NCBI GenBank assembly: GCA_020636255.1
Contig: JACJYE010000002.1
Span: forward strand, 558,001-622,000
DNA: 64,000 nt
Reading direction: 5' to 3'
DNA from: Lewinellaceae bacterium
GTDB taxonomy: Bacteria; Bacteroidota; Bacteroidia; Chitinophagales; Saprospiraceae
The translations under genes were made by a program, and so were the position numbers. Each line of letters opens with the position of its first letter. The stretch's first letter is position 1. Shown here in pieces: positions 8,677 to 18,288 of the stretch. The notes under the pieces are model-generated. The model did not search any database and was not told where the DNA came from. It saw nothing but the letters and a program-made list of their open reading frames with translations.

Positions 8677-9391
8677 ATTGCTCCCCAACAGGATCCAGAA
8701 AATAGCTCAGGCCCAGGCTCAGGCCGAAGCCGGAAGTGAGGGAAGTAAAAAATGAGCTGTTGCGCCGCGGCTCGCTGCCCAGCTCTCCGTTGGTTTGGCG
8801 GCTGTAGCTATAGCCGGCCCCCCCGATAGAAGCTTCCAGGGCAAAACGCCGGCTGATGAAATAATACAGGCCAGGCCTTATGCCGAGCTCCAGGCCGAAA
8901 AGTTTTGAGTCTGAATTGAAACGGCTTCCATTCAGCGTAGATTCTGACCGCTGCCGGCCAAAACTAAGGCCGCCGTAAACATCAAGCCATAGGCCAAAGC
9001 GGCTTTCAAAGCTTTTGTAATAACGCAGGAATGGGCTGACGGAATAGCGGTGTTCCCTGGTTTTGACGAGCTGCGCAAACTGCGTAAAATTAGGCTCCTG
9101 CTCCGATTCACCAAAGGTTCCCTCATACGCCAGGCCGGCGCCCAATGCCAGATTGGGCGATAACAAAACCCCAAAGCGCGGCCGTACGCCAACAGCCACT
9201 CTGTTCACTTCTCCCTGGAAATTGACGGTAGTGGGAACACCCGAACCCAATAACAAGCCCTGATCCGACTTATCAAATGCCAGGCTAAAACCGCCGTTAA
9301 CAAACGCGTCGCCCCGCTGGAACTGGGCCAGGCCCGCTGTCATACAAGCTAATGGAAGTGCGATAGTGAGTAGTAAATGCTTCATCTTCAT
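8675..9391 (-). CDS. Outer-membrane beta-barrel protein
   Basis: A 238-residue protein begins at ATG 9391 (a second ATG lies at 9385). The reading frame runs further upstream, but only this start gives a signal peptide (KHLLLTIALPLACMTAGLAQ). The mature part alternates aromatic and polar residues in strand-like stretches such as FGLWLDVYGGLSFGRQ and FALEASIGGAGYSYS, and the C-terminus has the GLSLGLSYFL strand typical of small porin-like barrels. The family is porin_2/OMP_b-brl-like, and the function is unknown beyond an envelope location. It converges on the third paralogue and is followed by the co-directional VWA gene upstream. Confidence 0.75.
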   Translation of the reverse strand: MKMKHLLLTIALPLACMTAGLAQFQRGDAFVNGGFSLAFDKSDQGLLLGSGVPTTVNFQGEVNRVAVGVRPRFGVLLSPNLALGAGLAYEGTFGESEQEPNFTQFAQLVKTREHRYSVSPFLRYYKSFESRFGLWLDVYGGLSFGRQRSESTLNGSRFNSDSKLFGLELGIRPGLYYFISRRFALEASIGGAGYSYSRQTNGELGSEPRRNSSFFTSLTSGFGLSLGLSYFLDPVGEQ

Positions 9392-9529
9392 TGTTAATTT
9401 AGTAACTATCAAACAAGCTCTAAACATAATAAGAACTGAAAAAAAAGGATAGCCTGCAGAAGGGTTTGTCGGCAGGCTATCACAGTATGCCAGTGCGCAG
9501 TTTTCTGAGGAAGGCCCAACAATGGGCAA

Positions 9530-11449
9530 TCAATCTCGCTCTTTACCTGCCACGTCAGGGTCAGCCAGGCTTTTCATGGTATCGATCATGTCGATGAATT
9601 CACGGCGGTAACCATTAGGGTCTTTGCCTTTGGCGCTGCGGGCCAGTTTGGCGGCATGAGCGTAGGTGGCGTCGCCTTTATACTCAGAGCTGCGCAGCAA
9701 CAATCCGAATTCGGCAACTGCGGCCGACCACCGGAAATTATCGCTGGAGTTATCCAGCTTCGTGCCGTTATCCAGTACCGGGTGGTCGAGCAGTTTGCTC
9801 GTATAGCCGTCGGGCTGCTTGTATCGCAGCTTGATAGTGCACAGCTCTTTGGATTTGGAAGCCAAAGGCTTGACGGTGTTTTCCTGGTATTTCAAGTCAT
9901 CAACTTTGGCCAGATAAGCGCTTTCCACGCCTGTGGGGATGATCTCGTATAGGGCCGTAACGGTATGCCCGGAACCCAGTTCGCCGGCATCTTTTTTATC
10001 GTCATTAAAATCTTCGTTGGCCAACACGCGGTTTTCATAACCGATGAGGCGATAGCCGCGCACCCGTGTAGGGTTGAACTCGATCTGAAGCTTAACGTCC
10101 TTCGCAATGGTAAAGACGGTGCCGCCGAATTCAGAGACGAGCACTTTCTTCGCCTCACTGATATCGTCGATGTAGGCGTGGTTGCCATTGCCCGCGTCGG
10201 CCAGCTTCTGCATCTTGTTGTCCTTATAGTTGCCCATGCCGAAGCCGAGCACGGTGAGGAAAACGCCGCTCTCGCGTTCTTTCTCAACGAGGCGCACCAT
10301 GTCGGCGTCGCTGCTGGCGCCCACGTTGAAATCGCCGTCGGTAGCCAGGATGACCCGGTTGTTGCCACCCTTGACGAAGTTTTCCTGCGCGGTTTTATAG
10401 GCCAGCTGGATGCCTGCGCCACCGGCAGTGGACCCGCCGGCCCTCAGATTGCCAATGGCCTCTTTGATCTTCTGCTTATCAGCGCCGCTGGTGGGTTCCA
10501 GCACCAGGCCGGCTGCTCCGGCATATACGACAATGGCTACCTTATCCTGCTTGCGCAGCTGGTCCGTCAGCAGTTTGAAAGAAGACTGCAGGAGCGGCAG
10601 TTTGTTGGGTTGGTCCATACTACCCGACACGTCGATGAGAAAGACGAGGTTGGACGGCGGCAGGTTTTCCATCGGGATGTGCTTGCCCTGGAGGCCAATA
10701 TGCAACAGCTTATTAGCAGGCTGCCAGGGGCAATCGCTGATCTCAGTGATCACTTCAAAGGGGTGCTCCCCTTCGGGTTCGGGATAATCGTAGTTAAAAT
10801 AGTTGACCATCTCCTCGATGCGGATGGCGTCTTTGGGTGGCTGCTGGCCGTTCTTCAGGAAGCGCCGCATATTGCTGTAGGAAGCGGCATCGACATCGAT
10901 AGAAAAGGTCGATAAAGGCTCTTTGTTCACTTCGTAAAAGCGATTCTCATTGATGGCGTCATAGTCTTCTGTATTGTAGTTGTCCTGTACGTCGCCGTAA
11001 TTGTAAGGGAAGATACCACCGGCCGGGGCCGCCATAGGGGCCTGCATGCTTGCCGCCCTGTCCTTTTTACCGAAAATGCGCATCGCACTCGTGGATTCCT
11101 TTTCCTGCCCATACCCGATCACGACAACCTCATCCATTATCTGCGCAGCGCTCATTTCCACCCGGATCTCTTTGCCGGCGCAGGCCTTCTGCACAGATTG
11201 GCTGGTATAACCCGCATAGGAAATGGCCAGGCTGGCGCATTCCTGCCCGAGCTCCAGTTGGAACTTTCCATCAATATCCGTCACCGTGCCCAGGTTGGTA
11301 CCTACCACCTGCACATTGGCCCCAATAAGCGGGCTGCCGGTGTCTTTGTCCAGTACAATGCCTTTCAGGGTAAAAGTTTTGGTAATGGTGTTGCTCTGTG
11401 TGGCGGTAAGCAGCACCGCCAGGCCGAGAAAGAATAGGATTTGTTTCAT
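9530..11449 (-). CDS. VWA-domain protein (YfbK type) with CarboxypepD_reg module
   Basis: This 639-residue protein has a signal peptide (about 1-20). A carboxypeptidase-regulatory-like beta domain (about 27-100) is followed by MDEVVVIGYG (about 105-114), the segment usually seen before the plug of SusC transporters. Then come a linker, a YfbK-type N-terminal domain (about 155-250), a von Willebrand A domain with an intact MIDAS start DVSGSM (273-278) and a C-terminal DUF3520-like region. VWA domains bind metal and mediate protein contacts, so an envelope scaffold role is likely, but the partner is unknown. It is divergent from the SusC gene with about 180 bp between the starts. Confidence 0.85.
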   Translation of the reverse strand: MKQILFFLGLAVLLTATQSNTITKTFTLKGIVLDKDTGSPLIGANVQVVGTNLGTVTDIDGKFQLELGQECASLAISYAGYTSQSVQKACAGKEIRVEMSAAQIMDEVVVIGYGQEKESTSAMRIFGKKDRAASMQAPMAAPAGGIFPYNYGDVQDNYNTEDYDAINENRFYEVNKEPLSTFSIDVDAASYSNMRRFLKNGQQPPKDAIRIEEMVNYFNYDYPEPEGEHPFEVITEISDCPWQPANKLLHIGLQGKHIPMENLPPSNLVFLIDVSGSMDQPNKLPLLQSSFKLLTDQLRKQDKVAIVVYAGAAGLVLEPTSGADKQKIKEAIGNLRAGGSTAGGAGIQLAYKTAQENFVKGGNNRVILATDGDFNVGASSDADMVRLVEKERESGVFLTVLGFGMGNYKDNKMQKLADAGNGNHAYIDDISEAKKVLVSEFGGTVFTIAKDVKLQIEFNPTRVRGYRLIGYENRVLANEDFNDDKKDAGELGSGHTVTALYEIIPTGVESAYLAKVDDLKYQENTVKPLASKSKELCTIKLRYKQPDGYTSKLLDHPVLDNGTKLDNSSDNFRWSAAVAEFGLLLRSSEYKGDATYAHAAKLARSAKGKDPNGYRREFIDMIDTMKSLADPDVAGKERD

Positions 11450-11629
11450 GATGCTTTTTTAGGGTAGGATGCCAGCTCCGGCAGGATTACACAAAGTGCA
11501 CAGGATTTTTTTTCTTTCTCTTAATCCCCATAATAAAAAAATCACGATTAATTAACAGTGCTTTGCCTGCTTCCTGCACGATTCTTCAGAAATTACCAGG
11601 AATTATTGTACACTAATTTCCTGTATACT

Positions 11630-14600
11630 ATGGAAAGCAGAACGATCAAACCAACACGCCTCCTGCCGGGCAGGAAAAGAACATTTATGGCCTTGCTTTT
11701 CCTGCTGGCCGGTTTTACCCTCCAGGCACAGTTCACCGTCACGGGAACCGTTCTGGAAGAAGGAACCGGCTCGCCGCTGGCCGGGGTCAATATCGTCGAA
11801 GCCGGAAACCCGTCCAACGGGGCCATCTCCGATTACAACGGCAGGTTCTCTCTGGAAACGAGCTCGAACAACGCGACGCTCATCGCCTCTTATGTCGGAT
11901 ATGTGGAAACACGGATAAGCCTGGAAGGGAAAAGCGAGGTGGCCATTGTGATGTCCGCAGGGCTTTCACTCGACGAGGTGGTCGTAACCGCACTGGGTAT
12001 CGAACGCGATAAAAAGGCGCTGGGTTATGCCGTGCAAAACGTCTCGGGCGACGACCTCAGCAGTGTGCGTTCGCCCAATCTGATCAATAACCTCGCCGGC
12101 AGGCTGGCCGGGGTGCAGGTTACCGGGGCCAGCAATGGCATCGCCAGTTCCTCCCGCATCGTCATCCGCGGAGAGAGCTCGCTGAACATCAATAACAATT
12201 CCCCTTTGATCGTCGTCGATGGCATCCCCGTCAACAACAACATCTACGGCGTCGGCAGCAGCAGCACCGACCAGTCTGATATGCCCACCGACTACGGCAA
12301 CGGCGCAGCCGAGATCAACCCCGAAGATATCGAATCGGTCAACGTCCTGCGTGGCGCAGCCGCTTCGGCACTCTACGGCTCCCGCGCTGCCAACGGCGTG
12401 GTCGTGATCACGACGCGCCGGGGCCAGGCACGCAAGGGCCTGGGCGTACAGCTTTCCTCTTCTACGATGTTCAGCAGCCCGCTGGTACTGCCCAAACAGC
12501 AAACGCAGTACGGCGGCGGCTGGGGGCTGGAATACTACGCCGACTACGGCACCAACTTCGGCCCTTCCCTCGTCGAAGGCCGCGCTATCGTACAGGACGG
12601 CAGCCCGGGCTTCGACGCGGGACAGGCAGAGCCCTTCGTTTACCGCTACAAGCTGGAAGACTATTTCCAAACGGGGGTGAGCAGCAACAACCAGGTTTCC
12701 ATCACCGGGGGCAATGACAAAGGCGATTTTCGCCTGAGCTACGCCAACGCTTACAATACGGGCATTGTACCCAATACGGACCTGAAACGCAACAACTTCA
12801 ACTTCAATACCAGCTACCGGCCCAATGACGACTGGACGGTCAACCTGAGCGCAACCTACATCAAAAGCAACAGCGACAACCTGCCCGTTTCCGGCTACGG
12901 AGGCCAGGGCCTGATGTACGCCATCCTGTGGAACTACGCCAACGTCGACGTCGACTGGCTGCGCAATTACTGGTACGAGGAAGATCGCGTACAACGCAAT
13001 ATCTTCACCTGGGCCGACAATCCCTTCCTCATCATCAACGAGCATATAAACGCTTTCGACAAAGACCGCCTCTTCGGGCAGATATCCACTACCTATAACA
13101 TCACCCCGGCCCTTTCCCTGATGCTGCGCATCGGTACCGACTATTCCGATGAGTTCCGCATGTCGCGCAGGCCTATGGGTTCGGTCTACCACCGCAACGG
13201 TATGTACCGGGAGCAGAATATCGGCTTCCGCGAAACAAATGCCGACGCCCTGCTCAGCTACACCCGGCGGTTCGGCGATTTCAGCACCAAAATATCGGCC
13301 GGTGGCAACCGCTTCGACCAAACCGTTTCGGAAAGCTTCCTCGAAGGCCAGGGCCTGGCCATCCCCGGTATCTACACCCCCGGCAATATCAACGTAACGC
13401 CCAGCCTGTACCGCTACGACGGCCAGAAACGGGTAAACAGCGCCTATGCCTTCGCCAACATCGGCTTCAGGGATTTTGTCTACCTCGACCTGACCGCCCG
13501 CAACGACTGGTCATCGACCCTGCCCACATCCGACAATTCCTATTTTTACCCCTCCCTTTCACTTAGCATTATTCCAACGGAACTTATCAACATGGGCGCC
13601 GCCATGGACTATCTGAAAGCCCGGTTCAACATTGCACGGGTGGGTAAGGACACGGACCCCTATCAGTTGTTCAAAGCATACCGCTTCGCCACCCTGCCCA
13701 ACAGCCTGACCAATCCCAACCAGTTGCCCAACGAGAACCTGAAACCGGAACAAACGGACTCATGGGAAGCAGGCCTTGAAGCGTACTTCCTGAAAGGCCG
13801 CCTTTCTGCCGATATCACCTACTACCATACGGCCAGCACCAACCAGATCATCTCTTTCGCCGTTTCAGGAGCTTCGGGTTTCCAGTCTGTCTTTGCCAAT
13901 GCCGGCAAGATCACCAACAAGGGCGTCGAACTGGTGCTGAGCGGGTCACCGATCCGCACCAAGAACTTCGAATGGCGCCTGGGCGCCAACTTCACGGCCA
14001 ACCGCAGCGAGGTTGTCGAACTGTATGCCGGGCTGGAATCCTACATCATCGCCCAGGGCCCCGACGGCGTCACCGTGGAAGCCCGCCCCGGCGGCCGCAT
14101 GGGCGACATCTACGGCAACACCTATGTGCACGCGCCCGACGGGCAGATCATCTACAACACCAACGGCCTGCCGCTACTGGGGCCGCGCGAAAAAATCGGA
14201 AATTACAACCCCGACTGGATGCTGGGCCTGTCTACAGGTTTTTCCTTTAAAGGGTTTAACCTGAACGGACTGTTCGATATCCGGCAGGGTGGCATCATCT
14301 ATTCCTACACCCACGCCATCGGCAACGAAAGCGGCATTCTGGCCAGCTCGCTGCCCGGCCGCGTAGATGGCATCGTTGGCGAAGGCGTCGTGCAGAACGC
14401 CGACGGCAGCTACAGCCCCAACACCACCGTCGTCGATGCGGAAACCTGGTACTATGGCGGCGTATACCCCAGGGAAAATGCCGAAGCCAATAGCTTCGAC
14501 GCTTCCTATATCAAACTGCGCGAACTGAGCCTGGGCTATAGCCTGCCCACGGCGCTGGCTAACAAGCTCGGCCTGAGCGGCCTGTCGGTAGCGCTCGTCG

Positions 14601-14746
14601 GCAACAACCTGGCTCTATGGACGGATGTCCCCGACATCGACCCCGAATCGCAGGCCCTGAACGGCGGCACCCTGGTGCCAGGTTTCGAGGTGACCCAGCT
14701 ACCATCGACAAAAGCCGTCGGTTTCAAGATCAACCTAAATTTCTAA
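11630..14746 (+). CDS. SusC/RagA-family TonB-linked outer-membrane transporter
   Basis: A 1038-residue protein, taking ATG 11630 as the start because it gives a signal peptide ending LQAQ at about 34; the open frame extends to 11558. The domains are a CarboxypepD_reg module (about 36-105), a TonB-box-like DEVVVTALG (about 115), a plug with VVDGIPV and GAAASALYGSRAANGVV motifs, and a long beta-barrel ending in VGFKINLNF. It imports a nutrient ligand across the outer membrane using TonB energy, with the SusD lipoprotein 11 bp downstream as its lid. No enzyme genes flank the pair, so the substrate cannot be inferred. Confidence 0.95.
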   Translation: MESRTIKPTRLLPGRKRTFMALLFLLAGFTLQAQFTVTGTVLEEGTGSPLAGVNIVEAGNPSNGAISDYNGRFSLETSSNNATLIASYVGYVETRISLEGKSEVAIVMSAGLSLDEVVVTALGIERDKKALGYAVQNVSGDDLSSVRSPNLINNLAGRLAGVQVTGASNGIASSSRIVIRGESSLNINNNSPLIVVDGIPVNNNIYGVGSSSTDQSDMPTDYGNGAAEINPEDIESVNVLRGAAASALYGSRAANGVVVITTRRGQARKGLGVQLSSSTMFSSPLVLPKQQTQYGGGWGLEYYADYGTNFGPSLVEGRAIVQDGSPGFDAGQAEPFVYRYKLEDYFQTGVSSNNQVSITGGNDKGDFRLSYANAYNTGIVPNTDLKRNNFNFNTSYRPNDDWTVNLSATYIKSNSDNLPVSGYGGQGLMYAILWNYANVDVDWLRNYWYEEDRVQRNIFTWADNPFLIINEHINAFDKDRLFGQISTTYNITPALSLMLRIGTDYSDEFRMSRRPMGSVYHRNGMYREQNIGFRETNADALLSYTRRFGDFSTKISAGGNRFDQTVSESFLEGQGLAIPGIYTPGNINVTPSLYRYDGQKRVNSAYAFANIGFRDFVYLDLTARNDWSSTLPTSDNSYFYPSLSLSIIPTELINMGAAMDYLKARFNIARVGKDTDPYQLFKAYRFATLPNSLTNPNQLPNENLKPEQTDSWEAGLEAYFLKGRLSADITYYHTASTNQIISFAVSGASGFQSVFANAGKITNKGVELVLSGSPIRTKNFEWRLGANFTANRSEVVELYAGLESYIIAQGPDGVTVEARPGGRMGDIYGNTYVHAPDGQIIYNTNGLPLLGPREKIGNYNPDWMLGLSTGFSFKGFNLNGLFDIRQGGIIYSYTHAIGNESGILASSLPGRVDGIVGEGVVQNADGSYSPNTTVVDAETWYYGGVYPRENAEANSFDASYIKLRELSLGYSLPTALANKLGLSGLSVALVGNNLALWTDVPDIDPESQALNGGTLVPGFEVTQLPSTKAVGFKINLNF

Positions 14747-14757
14747 AGCCAACTACC

Positions 14758-16173
14758 ATGAAAAGATCCCTGTTCGCCTTTGGCCTCATCATATTCGCCT
14801 ACTCCTGCACGCAGGACTTCGGAAAGATCAACACCAACCCGAACGAGCCGGCAACAGCAACCGGCAGCCTGCTGCTGCGTACGGCCATTTTCGACCTGTC
14901 CAACCTGCTGGTTTCAGAAACTTATGGTTTCAATGACATCGTCGCACAGTACACGGCCTATTACGAATACAACCAGCTCGACATCTACAACTGGACCAGC
15001 GATGCCCGCTTCTGGCCGCTGTACGATTACATGCAGGACATCAAAGATGTCAAGGCCTACGGCATCGACAATAACCTGCCCAATTACGAAGCCGCCGCTC
15101 TCATTCTGGAAACTTTTGCCTACAGCATCCTCACGGATGCCTACGGCGATGTGCCCTACACAGAATCCAACCGCGCAGAAGATGGCATCATTGCCCCGGC
15201 CTACGACACCCAGGAGGCCGTATACACCGGCATGCTGGCCGCCCTGGAGCGCGCCAACAGCATCATCGAACCGGGCAGCGCAATCGACGGCGACATCCTG
15301 TATGGCGGCGATATGAGCAGCTGGAAAAAGTTCGCCAACGCATTGCGCGCGCGCCTGCTGATGCGCATTTCGAATGTCCGGGACGTGTCGACAGCGCTAC
15401 AGGCCATTGCCGATAACCCGGGCCAGTACCCGGTATTTGAGAACACGGCCGACGGCGCCATCTATTACTACTCGGGCAAAGCACCCGATATCTCTCCCTA
15501 CTCTTCGGGCATAGGCCGCGAATACGAATACTTCCTCGGCGTCCCGACCACGCACTTCATAAACCTGCTGTTGCAGAACGACGACCCCCGCATCCACGAA
15601 TGGCTGGGCTACCACCGCGCCGGCGACGGCTCACTCGAATATATTGGCGTAGCTCCCGGCCTGACTCAGGGCGACATCGGCCGCCCTGTGGATTATTCCT
15701 CCAAGGATACCTCCTACTTTGCCGAGCCTGCCAAGATCAACGCCGTATACATGTCCTATAGCGAACTCTGCTTTATTTTCGCAGAGGCCTCCGCCCGAGG
15801 TATCATCAGCGGCGACGCGAAAGGCTGGTATGAAGCCGGCGTGCGCTCATCTTTCGAACAGTGGGGCGTGGCCATGCCCGGCGACTTCCTCACCGTGACA
15901 GCGCCATACAACCCCGGCGATTTGAACGGCCTGTACGAGCAAAAATGGCTGGCGTTGTACCATTCCGGCATGGAGGCCTGGTTCGACTGGAAGCGCACGG
16001 CAAAGCCGGATTTCATCCAGGCCGGGCCGGGCAACGTCAACAACGGCCAGGTGCCCGTACGCCTGATGTACCCCAGCCTGGAACAGTCGGTCAATGCTGC
16101 CAACTACCAGGCTGCAGCCGCCCATATCGGCGGCGACAATATCAATACCCGGGTATGGTGGGATAGGAAATAG
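14758..16173 (+). CDS. SusD/RagB-family outer-membrane lipoprotein
   Basis: 471 residues from ATG 14758. The longer open frame from 14617 lies inside susC and is spurious. The signal peptide ends in the lipobox FAYSC (Cys17). The body has the SusD-like_2 features: an N-terminal DFGKINTNPNEP, helical TPR-like segments, and the C-terminal region LNGLYEQKWLALYHSGMEAW with WWDRK at the end. It binds the substrate at the surface and caps the SusC channel. It is co-transcribed with the SusC gene, with an 11-bp gap. Confidence 0.93.
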   Translation: MKRSLFAFGLIIFAYSCTQDFGKINTNPNEPATATGSLLLRTAIFDLSNLLVSETYGFNDIVAQYTAYYEYNQLDIYNWTSDARFWPLYDYMQDIKDVKAYGIDNNLPNYEAAALILETFAYSILTDAYGDVPYTESNRAEDGIIAPAYDTQEAVYTGMLAALERANSIIEPGSAIDGDILYGGDMSSWKKFANALRARLLMRISNVRDVSTALQAIADNPGQYPVFENTADGAIYYYSGKAPDISPYSSGIGREYEYFLGVPTTHFINLLLQNDDPRIHEWLGYHRAGDGSLEYIGVAPGLTQGDIGRPVDYSSKDTSYFAEPAKINAVYMSYSELCFIFAEASARGIISGDAKGWYEAGVRSSFEQWGVAMPGDFLTVTAPYNPGDLNGLYEQKWLALYHSGMEAWFDWKRTAKPDFIQAGPGNVNNGQVPVRLMYPSLEQSVNAANYQAAAAHIGGDNINTRVWWDRK

Positions 16174-16185
16174 GGGGCCTGCCTG

Positions 16186-17253
16186 TCAATAATGGGCCGA
16201 AACGCCATGGAATGCCCCGAAGCGTTGTGCTGCCATTTCAAAGGCATTCAGCTGTTCGGGGCCGGGCTGAAGCAAAAAATCGTATTCCAGGCCGATGCTT
16301 TTTGGCCTTTCCACGCGCTTCCATGACCCGATAACCTGCCCGTCATAAACGATGGTGTTGAAGAAGGGTAGCTTCAGCTCGGGTTGGGTATGGCCTATTC
16401 GCTGCAGGATAGCTGACCTGTCTTTATAGCCCATAATGTACTCGTCATACACGGGTAAGAGGTGTGCTTCGGGTTCCGGCGCCCGCATTGCTGGGAGGTG
16501 AACAGGGAAAAAATATACTTCCCCAGCTATTTTTTCCTGCGACAATGCATCTCCAGCCAGGTTCGCCCCCGTCCTGCAATCGGCTATGGTGAGGCCCGAC
16601 CAGGCGGAAAAGTCCTTTATCGTTGCCGGCCCCCTGCTGGAAAAATACCGCAGGGCCAGTTTGGACATGGCTTCGTCCCTTCCCAGGTCCTGCCCGGCCG
16701 GAACCCGCTCATCCAGCAACGCATAGGTTAACTGCTTCCCCTTCCGGGGGCCACTACAGATCAGCCCGTCCAGTTCCGCCTGCATCATGATATAAGCCAG
16801 GCGGTTCCCCTCCGCCTCGATGCCATGCTTTCTGAACACCTCATTAACAGCATTTCTCGTAAGATACCGCCCCCCCCGCAGCATATCGGCCAACAGGCCG
16901 TTACAACGCCTGAAAAGGGCCGCATCCAAACCCAATTTTCGATACATGAAGGCATTGGCGGCGTGAACCCTGGGCGCCGTAAGCCGTAACAGCCATCGGA
17001 TATCCTGTGCGGCAACAAAATGCCAGGTGGGCCTAAGCAGATGGATGCGCAGCAGATGCCCATCAGCGAATGACTTTTCAACAGAAGCTTCCGTTAAATG
17101 GCGAAGCCTGAGGCCCAGGCTCCACTTCGAGAGCGCATATTCCTGAGCCTGCATAGCGCCGAACCAGGCCACCAGTTCAGCGGGTGATTGCAGGGCTGTA
17201 GCTATCATTTGCTGGTAAAAAAGCCGGCGTTCAGCGATTTCGTTTGGGGCCAT
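16186..17253 (-). CDS. Winged-helix DNA-binding domain protein (HTH_42 family)
   Basis: This 355-residue protein has the family's hallmarks: a start with MQAQEYALSKWSLGLR, LLRPTWHFVAAQDIRWLL (about 78-95), the R-x-x-x-A-V-N-E-V-F helix, and the C-terminal LLPVYDEYIMGYKDR segment. Some relatives (YcaQ/AlkX) are DNA glycosylases that act on crosslinks, but this one cannot be assigned an activity from sequence. It is convergent with the SusD gene, with only 12 bp between the stops, and lies just downstream of the hydrolase gene on the same strand. Confidence 0.8.
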   Translation of the reverse strand: MAPNEIAERRLFYQQMIATALQSPAELVAWFGAMQAQEYALSKWSLGLRLRHLTEASVEKSFADGHLLRIHLLRPTWHFVAAQDIRWLLRLTAPRVHAANAFMYRKLGLDAALFRRCNGLLADMLRGGRYLTRNAVNEVFRKHGIEAEGNRLAYIMMQAELDGLICSGPRKGKQLTYALLDERVPAGQDLGRDEAMSKLALRYFSSRGPATIKDFSAWSGLTIADCRTGANLAGDALSQEKIAGEVYFFPVHLPAMRAPEPEAHLLPVYDEYIMGYKDRSAILQRIGHTQPELKLPFFNTIVYDGQVIGSWKRVERPKSIGLEYDFLLQPGPEQLNAFEMAAQRFGAFHGVSAHY

Positions 17254-17262
17254 ATTGTGAAA

Positions 17263-18117
17263 CTACAGATATTTCCCAAAAAAGGCCAGCGTGCGTTCCC
17301 AGGCCAGCCTGGCTGCAGCTTCGTTGTACCTCGCTGCCGAGGTATCGTTGTGGAAAGCGTGCTGTACATCGGGATAGACGTATTGCTCGTAACGGACGCC
17401 CGCTGCTTTCAGGGCATCCTCATAGGCCTGCATGCCGGCATTTACCCGCTCGTCCAGCCCGGCATAGTGCAGCTGCAGGGCCGCTTTGATCTTCGGCACC
17501 TCAGCTGCATCGGGTTGCCTGCCGTAGAAGGCGACGGCAGCTTTCAGCGAAGGGACGTTCACCGCCAGATTGTTCGACATGGCCCCGCCCCAGCAGAAAC
17601 CGACACAGCCGTAGCTGCCATTGCAGTCCTGCCGGGTATTCAGGAAATCAAAGGCCCGGATGAAGTTCTGAAGCGAATCCTCCGGTTTCAGCGTGGTGAA
17701 CAACTGCCGCGCTTCGTCTTCATCGGCAGGCGTACCGCCAAGTGGAGCGAGTGCATTAGGCGCCAGGGCGAGGTAACCAGCATGTGCCGCCCGCCGCGCC
17801 ACATCCTCAATATGCGCGTTGAGCCCACGGTTTTCATGAATAACGACGACAGCTGCGTACCCTTTTGCCTTTTTCCTTTCAGGGCGTGCCAGATAGGCCT
17901 TCATCTCGCCATTGACACCCGCCCAGCTGACGTACTCAGTGTGCAGGCCTTCACTCCGGGCCTTTGCCCCGGCCGCACAGCTGGTCTCGATGAGGGGCAA
18001 TATGGCCAGGGCAGCCGACATACCGCCGGCCAGCCGGGCAAGACGGTCCAGAAATTCCCTGCGCGGCAGGGGCTTATGGGTGTACTCATCATAAAGGTCG
18101 ATAATGCGCTGGTCCAT
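17263..18117 (-). CDS. Dienelactone hydrolase family protein
   Basis: This 284-residue alpha/beta hydrolase has a triad of Cys175 (GFCWGG), Asp222 (AGLDERV) and His253 (VQHAFHN), plus the HENRGL motif (Glu95) found in dienelactone hydrolases. An N-terminal stretch RREFLDRLARLAGG followed by a hydrophobic segment and a Cys (SCAAG) suggests export, possibly by Tat or as a lipoprotein. The substrate is unknown; no aromatic-degradation genes are nearby. It is probably co-transcribed with the HTH_42 gene 9 bp downstream. The start is the only ATG ahead of the RREF stretch. Confidence 0.85.
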   Translation of the reverse strand: MDQRIIDLYDEYTHKPLPRREFLDRLARLAGGMSAALAILPLIETSCAAGAKARSEGLHTEYVSWAGVNGEMKAYLARPERKKAKGYAAVVVIHENRGLNAHIEDVARRAAHAGYLALAPNALAPLGGTPADEDEARQLFTTLKPEDSLQNFIRAFDFLNTRQDCNGSYGCVGFCWGGAMSNNLAVNVPSLKAAVAFYGRQPDAAEVPKIKAALQLHYAGLDERVNAGMQAYEDALKAAGVRYEQYVYPDVQHAFHNDTSAARYNEAAARLAWERTLAFFGKYL

Positions 18118-18140
18118 AGGTGTTCTTTTTAGAAATCCTC

Positions 18141-18236
18141 AAAAAACAGGCCGCCGGTTTCGGTGATCAGGCGAAGGCCGAAAGCCACTGGAATGGCTGG
18201 AGGACAAGCCTGATCACCGAAATACAAAGCGGCAAA
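18141..18236 (-). terminator. Long hairpin terminator, minus strand
   Basis: Perfect 15-nt arms (18158-18172 and 18208-18222) enclose a 35-nt loop with its own stem AGCCA/TGGCT (18183-18187 and 18194-18198). On the minus strand the second arm is followed by GC-rich sequence and a T6 run (18141-18146). It would end transcription of the TerB-like gene. Confidence 0.55.
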
Positions 18237-18288
18237 CTATTTTTTGAACACTACTTAATGCCAAATAAACTGTTATTGCCGTAGCAGG

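Noticed and set aside
9411..9423. AAACAAGCTC followed by TAA, like the right end of the MITE
   Set aside because: Only about 10 bp match and no left end or duplication is found; too short to call a relic.
14617..14757. N-terminal extension of the SusD gene inside the SusC gene
   Set aside because: The extension has no signal peptide and lies inside a well-supported coding sequence; ATG 14758 gives a normal lipoprotein.
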